Assembly: GCA_018335855.1 (NCBI GenBank)
Contig: JAGXRM010000018.1
Location: forward strand, 1 to 64,000
Direction of reading: 5' to 3'
Source: Clostridiales bacterium
Lineage (GTDB): Bacteria; Bacillota; Dethiobacteria; Dethiobacterales; Dethiobacteraceae
DNA length: 64,000 nt
Positions within the stretch are counted from its first letter, which is position 1; each line of letters opens with the position of its first letter. The translations under genes and the position numbers were made by a program. The notes below the pieces were generated by a model. That model was not told where the DNA came from and ran no database searches. It worked only from the letters and a program-made list of their open reading frames with translations. Below are positions 14,978 through 23,375 of the stretch, piece by piece.

Positions 14978-15729
14978 TTGAAGTTAAAAATCTGACGAAG
15001 ATTTATGGAGAAAAAAGGGTTGTAGATAGTGTTTCCATAAAGATTCCCAAAAATAAAATAACATCCTTTATAGGGCCTAATGGAGCAGGGAAAAGCACGC
15101 TGCTGTCCATGCTCTGCCGACTCTTAAAAAAAGACGAAGGAGAAATATTTATCGGTGGAAAAGAAATTGGGCAATGGGACACAAAAGAATTATCCAAAAA
15201 AATCTCTATATTAAAGCAATCTAACCATATGGATATTCGCTTGACTATACGGGAGCTGGTGAGTTTCGGGAGATTTCCTTATTCCCAGGGCAATTTATCA
15301 AAGGATGATGAGCAACAGATTGACAAGGCCATAGCTTATATGAAACTTGAGGATATTCAGCATAAGCTTATCGATCAATTAAGCGGCGGCCAAAGGCAAC
15401 GTGCTTACATCGCCATGGTGATTGCTCAAAACACTGAGTACATATTGTTGGATGAACCCCTTAATAATTTGGATATGAAACATGCCGTGGAGATTATGAA
15501 GATCCTTAGGTGGTTAGTGGAGAATCTGGATAAAACAGTGGTCATCGTTATCCACGATATCAACTTCGCATCATGCTACTCCGACTATATTGTAGCCATG
15601 AATGAAGGCAAGTTAATTGAGGAAGGAGCCGCCGCCAGCATCATCGATGAAAAAGTACTATGCGGGATTTTTGATATGGATATCACAATACAAAATATCA
15701 ATAATCAAAAAATTTGCGTGTATTTCTAA
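14974..15729 (+). CDS. Iron-siderophore ABC transporter ATPase (YclP/FepC-like)
   Basis: The 251-residue ATPase has all ABC landmarks: Walker A GPNGAGKST (about 33-41), Q-loop around KQSN, signature LSGGQRQRA (about 135-143), Walker B YILLDEPLNNLD (about 153-164) and the switch histidine in VIHDINFA (about 190-197). It energises the two upstream permeases. The length matches FepC/YclP. It overlaps the upstream permease gene by four bases. Confidence 0.93.
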   Translation: MIEVKNLTKIYGEKRVVDSVSIKIPKNKITSFIGPNGAGKSTLLSMLCRLLKKDEGEIFIGGKEIGQWDTKELSKKISILKQSNHMDIRLTIRELVSFGRFPYSQGNLSKDDEQQIDKAIAYMKLEDIQHKLIDQLSGGQRQRAYIAMVIAQNTEYILLDEPLNNLDMKHAVEIMKILRWLVENLDKTVVIVIHDINFASCYSDYIVAMNEGKLIEEGAAASIIDEKVLCGIFDMDITIQNINNQKICVYF

Positions 15730-15788
15730 GATGATAAAATATAGATTTCCTTCAAACAAAACTATAATGAAAAAGGAAGTGTAAAAGG

Positions 15789-16745
15789 ATGGGTCAAAAG
15801 AAAAACTTGATTTTAGCAGCATTATTAGTAATTTTTTCTCTAGTTGCCTTTGTTGGGTGCAATTATTCTGCAAAAACTACAGAGGAGCAAGCAAAGGAAA
15901 TTGAGATTGAAACCGTCAGCATTGTCCACCAGTTAGGGGAAGTGACAGTAGAGAAAAATCCTGAAAGGGTCATTGTTTTTGACTATGCAACGCTGGACTC
16001 ATTAAATCAAATGAATGTTGAAATTATCGGTTTGCCAAAGTCCCATATTCCCGATTATTTAAGCAGGTACCGTGATGCTAAATATGAGGATGTAGGCACA
16101 CTGTTTGAGCCAAACTATGAAAAGATTTATGAACTTCAGCCGGATTTGATATTGATTTCAGCAAGACAAAGGGATCTATATACAGAACTTGCTAAACTCG
16201 CTCCCACTGTATATTTGACCATAGACACCCAGGACTACATCGGGTCTCTTGGTAACAATCTCAAAGTGTTAGGGGAAATCTTTGGCAAAGAAAACTTTGT
16301 AAAAGATGAAGTGGCCAAAATCGAGGCGAAAATAAACAATATCAGTTCCCGGACAAAAGCAAGCAATAAAAAAGCTCTCATTGTCCTGGCAAATGACGGA
16401 GCATTAAGTGCATTTGGTCTGAACTCTCGATTCAATGTAATTCATAAAGAATTTGGCTTTTCACCAGCGGATGAAAATATTGAAGTCTCAAATCACGGAC
16501 AAAGCATCTCTTTTGAATATATCCTGGAAGTGGATCCGGACATCATCTTTGTCGTGGATAGGGCAGCCGTTACAGGAGGAAGCAATGCAGCCCAGAATGT
16601 ATTGGACAATGATCTGGTCAAGATGACCAAAGCATTCAAAAATGATGAAATCCATTACCTGAATGCCCATGTATGGTATGTGGCTTCAGGTGGATTAGAA
16701 GGAACAAAGATAATGGTTGAAGAAATCGAAGCAGTAATTCAATAA
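15789..16745 (+). CDS. Siderophore-binding lipoprotein (YclQ/CeuE/FatB-like)
   Basis: The 318-residue protein begins with a lysine-rich signal peptide ending in the lipobox FVGC (Cys about residue 25), so it would be anchored outside the membrane. The mature part has the type III periplasmic-binding fold with NPERVIVFDYATLDSLNQM, EPNYEKIYELQPDLILIS and FEYILEVDPDIIFVVDR, typical of FatB/CeuE/YclQ proteins that bind catecholate-type ferric siderophores. A good ribosome site (AAAAGG) precedes the ATG. It completes the importer and is followed by a terminator. Confidence 0.9.
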   Translation: MGQKKNLILAALLVIFSLVAFVGCNYSAKTTEEQAKEIEIETVSIVHQLGEVTVEKNPERVIVFDYATLDSLNQMNVEIIGLPKSHIPDYLSRYRDAKYEDVGTLFEPNYEKIYELQPDLILISARQRDLYTELAKLAPTVYLTIDTQDYIGSLGNNLKVLGEIFGKENFVKDEVAKIEAKINNISSRTKASNKKALIVLANDGALSAFGLNSRFNVIHKEFGFSPADENIEVSNHGQSISFEYILEVDPDIIFVVDRAAVTGGSNAAQNVLDNDLVKMTKAFKNDEIHYLNAHVWYVASGGLEGTKIMVEEIEAVIQ

Positions 16746-16793
16746 TCTTTACCCGTTTGCGTATATAGTTGATAAAAATGCAGAAGTGCTTCA

Positions 16794-16828
16794 AGACCCC
16801 CTCTTCACTTTAGGGGGTCTGTTTGTTT
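16794..16828 (+). terminator. Terminator of the siderophore importer operon
   Basis: AGACCCCCT (16794-16802) and AGGGGGTCT (16812-16820) form a perfect 9-bp stem, followed by GTTTGTTT. Confidence 0.8.
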
Positions 16829-16877
16829 ATACGGAAGTCCTTTTTTTGTTTTATCCATTCCTTTTCCTTTTTTACCG

Positions 16878-16953
16878 TTAACAGAACGACTCTGAAACTT
16901 AAACAAAGCTTAAGACTGCCTTTGCTATTCAGTTAACATTGCCCCTGTATACT
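16878..16953 (+). promoter_or_regulatory. Alkaline phosphatase promoter with Pho-box-like repeats
   Basis: A TATACT -10 box (16948-16953) has no recognisable -35. Two TTAACA hexamers (16878-16883, 16933-16938) resemble half-sites of the PhoP/PhoB-type box of phosphate-starvation promoters. Their spacing is irregular, so this is only a candidate. Confidence 0.3.
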
Positions 16954-16983
16954 AAAATTACAAAAATATGGAGGTGTTGGCAG

Positions 16984-18474
16984 TTGTTAAAAAAGACCCG
17001 TTTTTTAAGTGGTGTTTCATTGTTCCTGGTGCTCATCATGGCACTGACCATCCTGGGGAGCGTCCCGTCTCCTGGCACGGCAAACCCCAAAAAGACTGAT
17101 TTCCATACCGGTAGAGTTCCCAAGTATGTATTTATGTTTATCGGTGACGGCTTAAGTTATGCCCAGGTCTCCAGTGCGGAGATGTATCTGGGAAATAAAG
17201 CGGCTCTCGGAGCAGTCATTCCGCAGCGCCTGAACTTCACACAGTTTCCCGTACATGGGGCCGCCATGACTCATGATTCCACTTCCTTCGTTCCCGATTC
17301 TGCATCCACCGCCACTTCAATGTCCTCAGGCTATAAAACTCTCTCCGGAGTAATCAACATGGATGTCACCAAAACAATCGAGTACACTCCGATTACAGAA
17401 GATCTTAAAGCTTTGGGCTATAAAATCGGTATCGTCACCAGCGTGCCTATTGACCATGCCACTCCGGCCGCATATTATGCCAAGGTTGCCCACAGGGGCA
17501 TGACGACTGAAATCGCCAGGCAATTAGCTCAAAGCGGTTTTGACTACTTCGGCGGCGGCGGTTTTCAGGCGGCAACCGGCCCGGCCCTCGCTGAAGCAGG
17601 CGGCTATACCGTTGTCAACACCACGGAAGACATTTTGGCACTGCACAAAAATTCCGGTAAAGTCGTTGCCATAAGCCCCGACCTGGATGGCAAAGCACTT
17701 AACTATGAACTCGACCGCGATAAAGAAGGCGGCGAACTTTCCCTGGCTGATTTTGTCCGCAAAGGTATCGAAGTATTAGACAACCCCAACGGTTTCTTTA
17801 TGATGGTTGAATCGGGCAAAATTGACTGGGCCGGCCATGCCAATGACGCTGCTGCCAACATTGCCGACACCATTGCCTTCGCGGATGCCATCGAAGAAGC
17901 ACTGAATGTGTACCGCAAGCATCCCAAAGATACATTGATTATTGTGACCGGCGACCATGAATGCGGCGGGATGACTATCGGTTATGCCGGAACCGGTTAT
18001 GCGACTTTCTTTGAAAAGATAGAGAAAGTGACCATGTCCTATGTTGAGTTCTCTAAAATTGTTAACAACTACAAGAAGACTGTTACTGCCGAAACTGCAA
18101 GCCTGACTGAACTTTTCCCCCAAATCGAACAGGCTTACGGTCTGACACCTGAAAACCTGAGCGCATACGAGATGGGCCTGTTGGAAGATGCCCTGGAACG
18201 CACCATGGTTCCGGCCAGCGAGCGCCCGTATACAGTACAGGAAAGACTCCTTTATGCCGGCTATGAGCCGCTGACAGTTAAACTTTCCCATATTGTCAAT
18301 AACAAAGCAGGCCTTCACTTCAGTTCCTATTCCCACACCGGCCAGCCCGTCCCCGTATACGCCATCGGAGCCGGAGCTGAGCTGTTTGACGGTTTCTATG
18401 ACAATACTGATATTTACTTTAAAACAGCAGAAATCACAAAGTTGAGCCGTATTAAGAAAGCTGTCGGCATGTAA
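16984..18474 (+). CDS. Alkaline phosphatase, exported
   Basis: TTG 16984 is taken as start because GGAGG (16970-16974) precedes it by nine bases. The product then begins MLKKTRFLSGVSLFLVLIMA, a signal peptide. The mature enzyme (about 496 residues in total) shows the alkaline phosphatase metal-site motifs: FIGDG (zinc/magnesium Asp), PDSASTATS with the nucleophilic serine, KIDWAGHAND (zinc ligands Asp and His), TGDHECGG (Asp-His pair) and a C-terminal SHTGQPVPV histidine. It hydrolyses phosphate monoesters outside the membrane to scavenge phosphate. It is monocistronic, with a strong hairpin following. Confidence 0.92.
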   Translation: MLKKTRFLSGVSLFLVLIMALTILGSVPSPGTANPKKTDFHTGRVPKYVFMFIGDGLSYAQVSSAEMYLGNKAALGAVIPQRLNFTQFPVHGAAMTHDSTSFVPDSASTATSMSSGYKTLSGVINMDVTKTIEYTPITEDLKALGYKIGIVTSVPIDHATPAAYYAKVAHRGMTTEIARQLAQSGFDYFGGGGFQAATGPALAEAGGYTVVNTTEDILALHKNSGKVVAISPDLDGKALNYELDRDKEGGELSLADFVRKGIEVLDNPNGFFMMVESGKIDWAGHANDAAANIADTIAFADAIEEALNVYRKHPKDTLIIVTGDHECGGMTIGYAGTGYATFFEKIEKVTMSYVEFSKIVNNYKKTVTAETASLTELFPQIEQAYGLTPENLSAYEMGLLEDALERTMVPASERPYTVQERLLYAGYEPLTVKLSHIVNNKAGLHFSSYSHTGQPVPVYAIGAGAELFDGFYDNTDIYFKTAEITKLSRIKKAVGM

Positions 18475-18499
18475 GTAACCTCATTTAACTTTATCTTTA

Positions 18500-18542
18500 A
18501 AGATTACTGGGCGAGAGTTTCCTCTCGCTCAGTAATCTTTGC
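18500..18542 (+). terminator. Terminator after alkaline phosphatase
   Basis: AAGATTACTGGGCGAGAG (18500-18517) pairs with CTCTCGCTCAGTAATCTT (18522-18539) with one mismatch and a TTTC loop, followed by a short T-run. It sits immediately before the ribosome site of the next gene. Confidence 0.75.
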
Positions 18543-18563
18543 ATAAACCGGTTGGAGGTTAAA

Positions 18564-19775
18564 ATGAACGGATTGTCTTTTAAAAAGCTGACTGCACCAG
18601 AACACCTGCTTACTGTTGCAGTCATTCTTCTGATCATTATTCTGGCTAAGATTCCCACGGGGTTTCCCACTAACGCCTATCCCGACAGTACCCGGGCCGC
18701 AGCCCTGGTGCTGGAAGTCAATAACAACAATGTCCACAGTACAATTGGCTTTGTCTTTCAGGGTGAGCAAATTTGCAAAGTTCAGGTTTTAAACGGGCCT
18801 TTCAAAGGCCATGAAACATACGCACGCAACATTTTTTCCGGGCGGCTGGAAGCAGACAAAGTATTTACTCCCGGAGACAAAGCACTGGTTGTTATAGATT
18901 ATACCCGGGGTGAGATCCGACATGTGAATATTATCGACCATTATCGTATTGATCTGGAAGCCCTGCTCTTCGGACTATTTGCACTGTTTCTCATTCTCTT
19001 TGCCCGCTGGACCGGTGTTAAGGCGCTCCTTTCTTTTGTCCTGACTGTAATGATGATCTGGAAGTTCTTAATTCCCCTGCTTCTGAAAGGTTGGAATCCC
19101 ATAGCCATTTCCCTGGTATTTGTGGTGATTGTCACGGTATTCGTAATTCTTCTTGTTGGCGGGCTTAACCGTAAATCCCTGGCAGCGATACTGGGTTCCC
19201 TGGCAGGGACAGCACTGACCGGGGTACTGGCCATTATTTTTGGCAGCAGCTTTAAAATACACGGTGCGGTTTTGCCCCATTCCGAATCGTTGTTATACTC
19301 CGGATACGCGCATCTCAATCTTACTGAAATTCTCGTTGCCGTCGTGTTTATCGCTTCGGCCGGAGCACTGATGGATCTGGCCATGGATATTGCTGCAGCC
19401 ATTCATGAAGTGGTCGAGAAAAACCCAGAAATCCCTGCAAATGAAGCAATTCAATGCGGACTAAATGTGGGACGGGCCGTTGTAGGCACAATGACCACTA
19501 CCTTGCTGTTAGCTTACACCGGCGGCTTTATCGCTCTGTTAATGGTCTTTATGGCCCAGGGCACCCCTTTGATAAACATTTTAAATCTAAAATACGTCTC
19601 CAAAGAAATCATGCACACCATCGTGGGCAGTTTCGGTTTGGTAACGGTGGCGCCGCTCACAGCGCTTATCGCAGGCGTTCTGTTCACAAAAAAACCCCTT
19701 AAAAGTTACGTGCACACCCTGCCCGAACACGTACAAAACCCACTTGGAATACCGGGAGACCCCCATAAACCTTAG
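18564..19775 (+). CDS. YibE/F-family membrane protein
   Basis: ATG 18564 follows GGAGG (18554-18558), so an upstream in-frame TTG is ignored. The 403-residue product has one N-terminal membrane anchor (about 10-30), an extracytoplasmic beta-rich segment (about 40-120: GPFKGHETYARNIFSGR), then about seven further membrane helices. The motifs VDVVFIASAGALMDLAMDIA-like (about 258-277) and GRAVVGTMTTTLLLAYTGG identify the YibE/YibF (PF07907) family. Function is unknown. A transport role has been suggested for relatives but nothing here specifies a substrate. The gene is followed by pseudogene debris. Confidence 0.85.
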   Translation: MNGLSFKKLTAPEHLLTVAVILLIIILAKIPTGFPTNAYPDSTRAAALVLEVNNNNVHSTIGFVFQGEQICKVQVLNGPFKGHETYARNIFSGRLEADKVFTPGDKALVVIDYTRGEIRHVNIIDHYRIDLEALLFGLFALFLILFARWTGVKALLSFVLTVMMIWKFLIPLLLKGWNPIAISLVFVVIVTVFVILLVGGLNRKSLAAILGSLAGTALTGVLAIIFGSSFKIHGAVLPHSESLLYSGYAHLNLTEILVAVVFIASAGALMDLAMDIAAAIHEVVEKNPEIPANEAIQCGLNVGRAVVGTMTTTLLLAYTGGFIALLMVFMAQGTPLINILNLKYVSKEIMHTIVGSFGLVTVAPLTALIAGVLFTKKPLKSYVHTLPEHVQNPLGIPGDPHKP

Positions 19776-19799
19776 CCCAACACCCGTAGTTTGTAACCC

Positions 19800-20137
19800 G
19801 GGGACGTTCTTCTCGAGTCGCAAATATATTACCTTACTCAGATCTGTGGGGTGCAACAGTTCAACGGCCCCGCCGCAGGAGCCTTCTCCTAAAAAGGAAC
19901 TTATTCTGGGAACGACCACAAGTACTTATGATTCCGGACTCCTTGATTACCTTCTCCCCTATTTCGAAGAAGCTAACAATTACAAGGTAAAAAGTGGTTT
20001 CTCTCGGCACCGGTGCTGCTTTAGAACTGGGCAAAAACGGTGACTGCGATCTGGTTCTTGTTCACGCCAGACAGGCAGAACTGGACATGGTGGAACAGGG
20101 GCACTACATTGACCGCTATAGCTGGTACCTGCTTTGA
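19800..20137 (+). pseudogene. tupA: Tungstate-binding protein TupA fragment, frameshifted
   Basis: One frame reads a lipoprotein-like VGCNSS then ELILGTTTSTYDSGLLDYLLPYFEE, the start of TupA/ModA-like tungstate binding proteins. One extra A in the A-run at 19989-19993 shifts the frame, and the sense continues as VVSLGTGAALELGKNGDCDL and LVHARQAELDMVEQGHYIDR before TGA 20135-20137. The remaining two thirds of the protein and the TupBC transporter genes are absent. This is a decayed import system component. Confidence 0.8.
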
Positions 20138-20202
20138 TTGACACGGATATTTCGAAAAAAGAGTTCCGCAGGAACTGGTCCCGACTGATCCAGAAGGCTT
20201 AA

Positions 20203-20502
20203 ATCCCAGTTCCCGAATACGCCACTAACGAATATGGTGAAACATATGGCTCTGCACTGTATGCGACCTCGCCAGAGACTGAGCCAGATTTAGTGCTAGC
20301 AGTGGGTGTGGGGGGTACTGCTGGATATGTAAGAGCAACCGATCTTAATGGGCCGATGCCAAAAACGCCAGAGGAAGCTTTGCGACAAATGAGGAGCAAC
20401 GCGGGCAAGAACCGCCGTATCCCAATGTATGACATTGACGGTAGAACTGTCATTGGTGTATTCGTCATCAGCGGCGGAGATGTCATTGAAGAAACTAACT
20501 AA
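20203..20502 (+). pseudogene. C-terminal fragment of a secreted/BlaR1-associated hypothetical protein
   Basis: The frame is open from 20203, directly after an in-frame stop, to TAA 20500-20502, giving about 99 residues. EYGETYGSALYATSPETEPD and YVRATDLNGPMPKTPEEAL match, from memory, the tail of extracellular or M56/BlaR1-associated hypothetical proteins of Bacilli and Clostridia. There is no start codon with a ribosome site near the beginning, and the N-terminal portion is missing. I read this as a truncated gene; an internal GTG start is less likely. Confidence 0.5.
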
Positions 20503-20562
20503 TAACCACGGATCATGACCCCTTTAAAAAAAGATAAGCGGAACAATAATTTATAATAATTT

Positions 20563-20590
20563 AAACCGTCCATAATGGTCGGTTTTTTTT
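20563..20590 (+). terminator. Rho-independent terminator
   Basis: AAACCGTCC-ATAAT-GGTCGGTTT forms a stem with a single mismatch (20563-20585), continued by eight T's. Confidence 0.7.
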
Positions 20591-20696
20591 CGCCCATTTT
20601 TCAGGGTATTCCGTACAACAAACGCTTATTTTTGTAAGATTGAGATAACAAAAATATTAATGGAACAAGAGTGTATCATGGCAAACGGTATATCTG

Positions 20697-20960
20697 TCAG
20701 GCTCGTTTTTGCTGTTTCCGCAGGTAATCATTATATTTTTGCGGCGGCAGTTTCCGCATTGGCGGCCGTAAAATATACTGCACGGTGAAAGTCGGGTTGT
20801 GTATGCCGTAACTGCCGTCATACCTGACCAGCACGTAATTGTAGGCTGCAAAATAAACCTCGTCGCTGATTTCCGTCGGCTCAAACTCCCTGCCCTTGTT
20901 AGAGGGGGTCGCATCTTTATGCCCAGTAGTAATTCTGATTTGATTATGAAGTACTATCAC
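20697..20960 (-). pseudogene. Possible multihaem cytochrome C-terminal remnant
   Basis: The 87-residue leftward frame contains DEVYFAAYNYVLVRYDGSYG followed by IHNPTF. 'D-x-S-x-G-[IV]-HNP' near the C-terminus is a recurring feature of ammonia-forming nitrite reductase and related multihaem cytochromes. No CxxCH motif is present, no ribosome site precedes the frame, and it lies in a pseudogene strip. The identification is tentative. Confidence 0.35.
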
Positions 20961-21121
20961 ACGTGGGGACAGTAGATGTTTGTTATCAAGGGCTTATCCA
21001 TACGCAATCAAGCGGAAGAGGAATCTAGGTTTTTATGTGGAAATTTGAAATTATATGTTATGTAAATAATAAAAACCAGGCTTGATTTCGGTTTATATGA
21101 TAGATAAGGAGTATGTGATTA

Positions 21122-21832
21122 ATGACGGAACTCCACGGAAGCATAATTAAGGTTCAGCAGCTAACTGAGCAGGATAAAAAGGCTATGTACTCTTTAATGG
21201 AAGAATATTATGATGGTACAATCTTTCCTGTATTTATAGAAGATTTAGAGGAAAAAGATTACTGCATTTTGCTTTTTGATACAGACAACAGAATAAAGGG
21301 TTTTTCAACTCAAAAGATCATGTCTGTAGAAGTGGGAGCAGAGAAGGTTTATGGTGTATTTTCAGGTGACACCATCATTCACAAGGATTATTGGGGTAGT
21401 ATCGAACTTTATAAGTTATTTGCCAAATATTTTATAAGCCATGGCAAGCAGTATGGAAGCTTTTACTGGTTCCTAATTTCAAAGGGCTACAAGACCTACA
21501 AGATGCTTCCGCTGTTTTTTAAAGAGTTTTACCCCAATTGCAAAGAAAAAACTCCGGCTTATGCTCAGGAGATTATCCATTCCTTTGGAAGTGCAAAATA
21601 TCCTGAAGAATATAACAGGGAAAGTGGCGTTATTCTTTATAAAGGAATAAAGGATAAGCTGAAGGTGGGGGTTGCAGATATAACTGAAAAGCAGCTCAAG
21701 GATTTAGATGTCAGCCATTTTTTAAAACTGAATCCGGAATATTTCAACGGTAATGACCTCATCTGCATAGCAAAGCTTACTGAAGAGAATCTGAAGCCTA
21801 ATGTGAGAAGGCTGCTATTAGGGACGTGTTAA
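21122..21832 (+). CDS. GNAT-like protein, first gene of the GH3/radical-SAM cluster
   Basis: The 236-residue soluble protein begins MTELHGSIIKVQQLTEQDKK and has an N-acetyltransferase-like strand pattern (CILLFDTDNRIKGFSTQKIM, then VFSGDTIIHKDYWGS), but no clear R/Q-x-x-G-x-G/A acetyl-CoA loop, so activity is uncertain. AAGGAG precedes the ATG by ten bases. The stop codon is one base before the next ATG, so it is the leader of a five-gene operon. Together with the GNAT at the other end, it suggests two acylation or N-modification steps flanking the GH3 and radical SAM enzymes. Confidence 0.65.
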   Translation: MTELHGSIIKVQQLTEQDKKAMYSLMEEYYDGTIFPVFIEDLEEKDYCILLFDTDNRIKGFSTQKIMSVEVGAEKVYGVFSGDTIIHKDYWGSIELYKLFAKYFISHGKQYGSFYWFLISKGYKTYKMLPLFFKEFYPNCKEKTPAYAQEIIHSFGSAKYPEEYNRESGVILYKGIKDKLKVGVADITEKQLKDLDVSHFLKLNPEYFNGNDLICIAKLTEENLKPNVRRLLLGTC

Positions 21833-21833
21833 A

Positions 21834-23375
21834 ATGTACAATCGCATGATTTGCTTTTTAATAAATTCTTTCTTATGCCTATTATATAAGAAGGAATTTG
21901 TTGATTATATGAAAATCAGAAATGTTAGAACTCTGCAGCAAAAAAGGCTGACAGATATTTTAAGCAAGAATAAGTCCTGTGAATACGGAAAAAAATATGA
22001 TTTTTCAAAGATAGGATCTATTGAGGAGTTTCAAAAAAAGGTACCGCTGACAATATATGAAGATTATAAGCCTTACATTGAAAAAATAAAAAAAGGTGAA
22101 AAAGGTATTCTGACGGCAGAAGATGTACTCCTTCTGGAGCTTTCCAGCGGATCCACATCTGCTTCAAAGCTCATTCCCTATACGAACGCTTTAAAGGAAG
22201 AATTTCAAAAGGGTATAAGGCCCTGGCTTTATGATCTGTATTCTGGGTATAAGGGTATTAAATGGGGCAATAGCTACTGGTCTGTAACTCCTGCTGTTAC
22301 AAAAAATGAGTATACAGAGGGTTGCATTCCTATTGGCTTTGAAGATGATAAGGAGTATTTTGGAACCCTGGAGAAAAAGCTCCTCGATGTAATATTTGCA
22401 GTGCCCAGCGATGTAGTTAAGGCGGACAATATAGAGGAGTTTTACTATAAGACTGCCCTGGGGCTATTGAAATGCAGGAATTTAACCTTGATTTCAGTCT
22501 GGAATCCAAGCTTCTTAATATTGCTTCTGAATTATATGGAGAAGAATGCAGAAGTGTTGGCAACGGATATTTCTGTTAAAAACAGGAAGAGGGCTGTGGA
22601 AGTAAGGGGTTGCCTGAAGGAAAAGGCCTTTGAAAAGCTGTGGAAGAATCTAAAGGTGATAAGCTGTTGGAGCGATGGAAATGCAAAGGCATACGCAGAC
22701 AAGCTTAAAGAGATTTTCCCTCATTCAGTTATACAGCCCAAGGGTCTTCTTGCCACGGAGGGATTTGTGTCTTTTCCGATGTTGGAGGCAGGAGGGGCGG
22801 TTCTTAGCATAAAGTCCCACTTTTTTGAGTTTGAAGCAGTGGATGACAGCAGAATATACCTAGCTGACGAGTTGGAAAAGGGCAAGGAATACTCTGTGAT
22901 ATTGACTACTTCCGGAGGTTTTTACAGGTACAGGTTGAAGGATATTATTCAGGTGACAGGTTTCATGGAAAAGAAACCTGTCATTAAATTCCTTGGAAAA
23001 CAGGACAAGGTTTCCGATCTCTTTGGTGAAAAATTGAATGAAACCTTTATTAAGGTTACCATAGAAAGAATGGGAGTAGAAACAGGTTTTTTCATGTTGG
23101 CCCCGGAGAAAAACAGGTATGTTCTGTACATTCAGGCAGAAAAAACAGCCCTTGCCGAAGGCCTTGAGGCTGCACTAAGAGAGAATTTTCATTATGATTA
23201 CTGTAGAAAGTTGGGTCAGCTTAAACCATTAAAGGTTTTCCTGCTTACTGGAAATCCTGAAGAAGAATATCTTGAGGAATGTGTGAGCCGTGGACAGCGG
23301 CTTGGGGATATCAAGCCGGTGGCATTGCATCTACAGGGCGGCTGGGATAAAGTCTTTAAGGGGGATTATTTATGA
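21834..23375 (+). CDS. GH3-family acyl-adenylating amido synthetase
   Basis: The 513-residue product has the hallmark GH3 (auxin-responsive) ANL-superfamily motifs: the ATP-binding loop SSGSTSASK (104-112), GLLATEGFVSF (the conserved glutamate of motif 2), and FYRYRLKDIIQVTGF (motif 3), followed by KFLGKQDKVSDLFGEKL. Plant GH3 enzymes adenylate a carboxylic acid and join it to an amino acid. Bacterial members are mostly uncharacterised. It starts one base after the preceding stop and overlaps the next gene by four bases. In this context it likely makes an amide or thioester intermediate for the radical SAM enzymes. Substrates cannot be read from the sequence. Confidence 0.85.
   Translation: MYNRMICFLINSFLCLLYKKEFVDYMKIRNVRTLQQKRLTDILSKNKSCEYGKKYDFSKIGSIEEFQKKVPLTIYEDYKPYIEKIKKGEKGILTAEDVLLLELSSGSTSASKLIPYTNALKEEFQKGIRPWLYDLYSGYKGIKWGNSYWSVTPAVTKNEYTEGCIPIGFEDDKEYFGTLEKKLLDVIFAVPSDVVKADNIEEFYYKTALGLLKCRNLTLISVWNPSFLILLLNYMEKNAEVLATDISVKNRKRAVEVRGCLKEKAFEKLWKNLKVISCWSDGNAKAYADKLKEIFPHSVIQPKGLLATEGFVSFPMLEAGGAVLSIKSHFFEFEAVDDSRIYLADELEKGKEYSVILTTSGGFYRYRLKDIIQVTGFMEKKPVIKFLGKQDKVSDLFGEKLNETFIKVTIERMGVETGFFMLAPEKNRYVLYIQAEKTALAEGLEAALRENFHYDYCRKLGQLKPLKVFLLTGNPEEEYLEECVSRGQRLGDIKPVALHLQGGWDKVFKGDYL

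Larger units (their letters stand above)
20503..21121. other. Intergenic region with one terminator and one gene relic
   Basis: A rightward terminator (20563-20590) and a leftward 88-codon relic (20697-20960) are the only structures. 20961-21121 is AT-rich leader for the next operon, with AAGGAG ten bases before its ATG. No riboswitch fold was recognised. Confidence 0.5.

Noticed and set aside
16878-16953. True Pho box for alkaline phosphatase
   Set aside because: Only isolated TTAACA hexamers with wrong spacing. Kept as a low-confidence regulatory entry and not reported as a finding.
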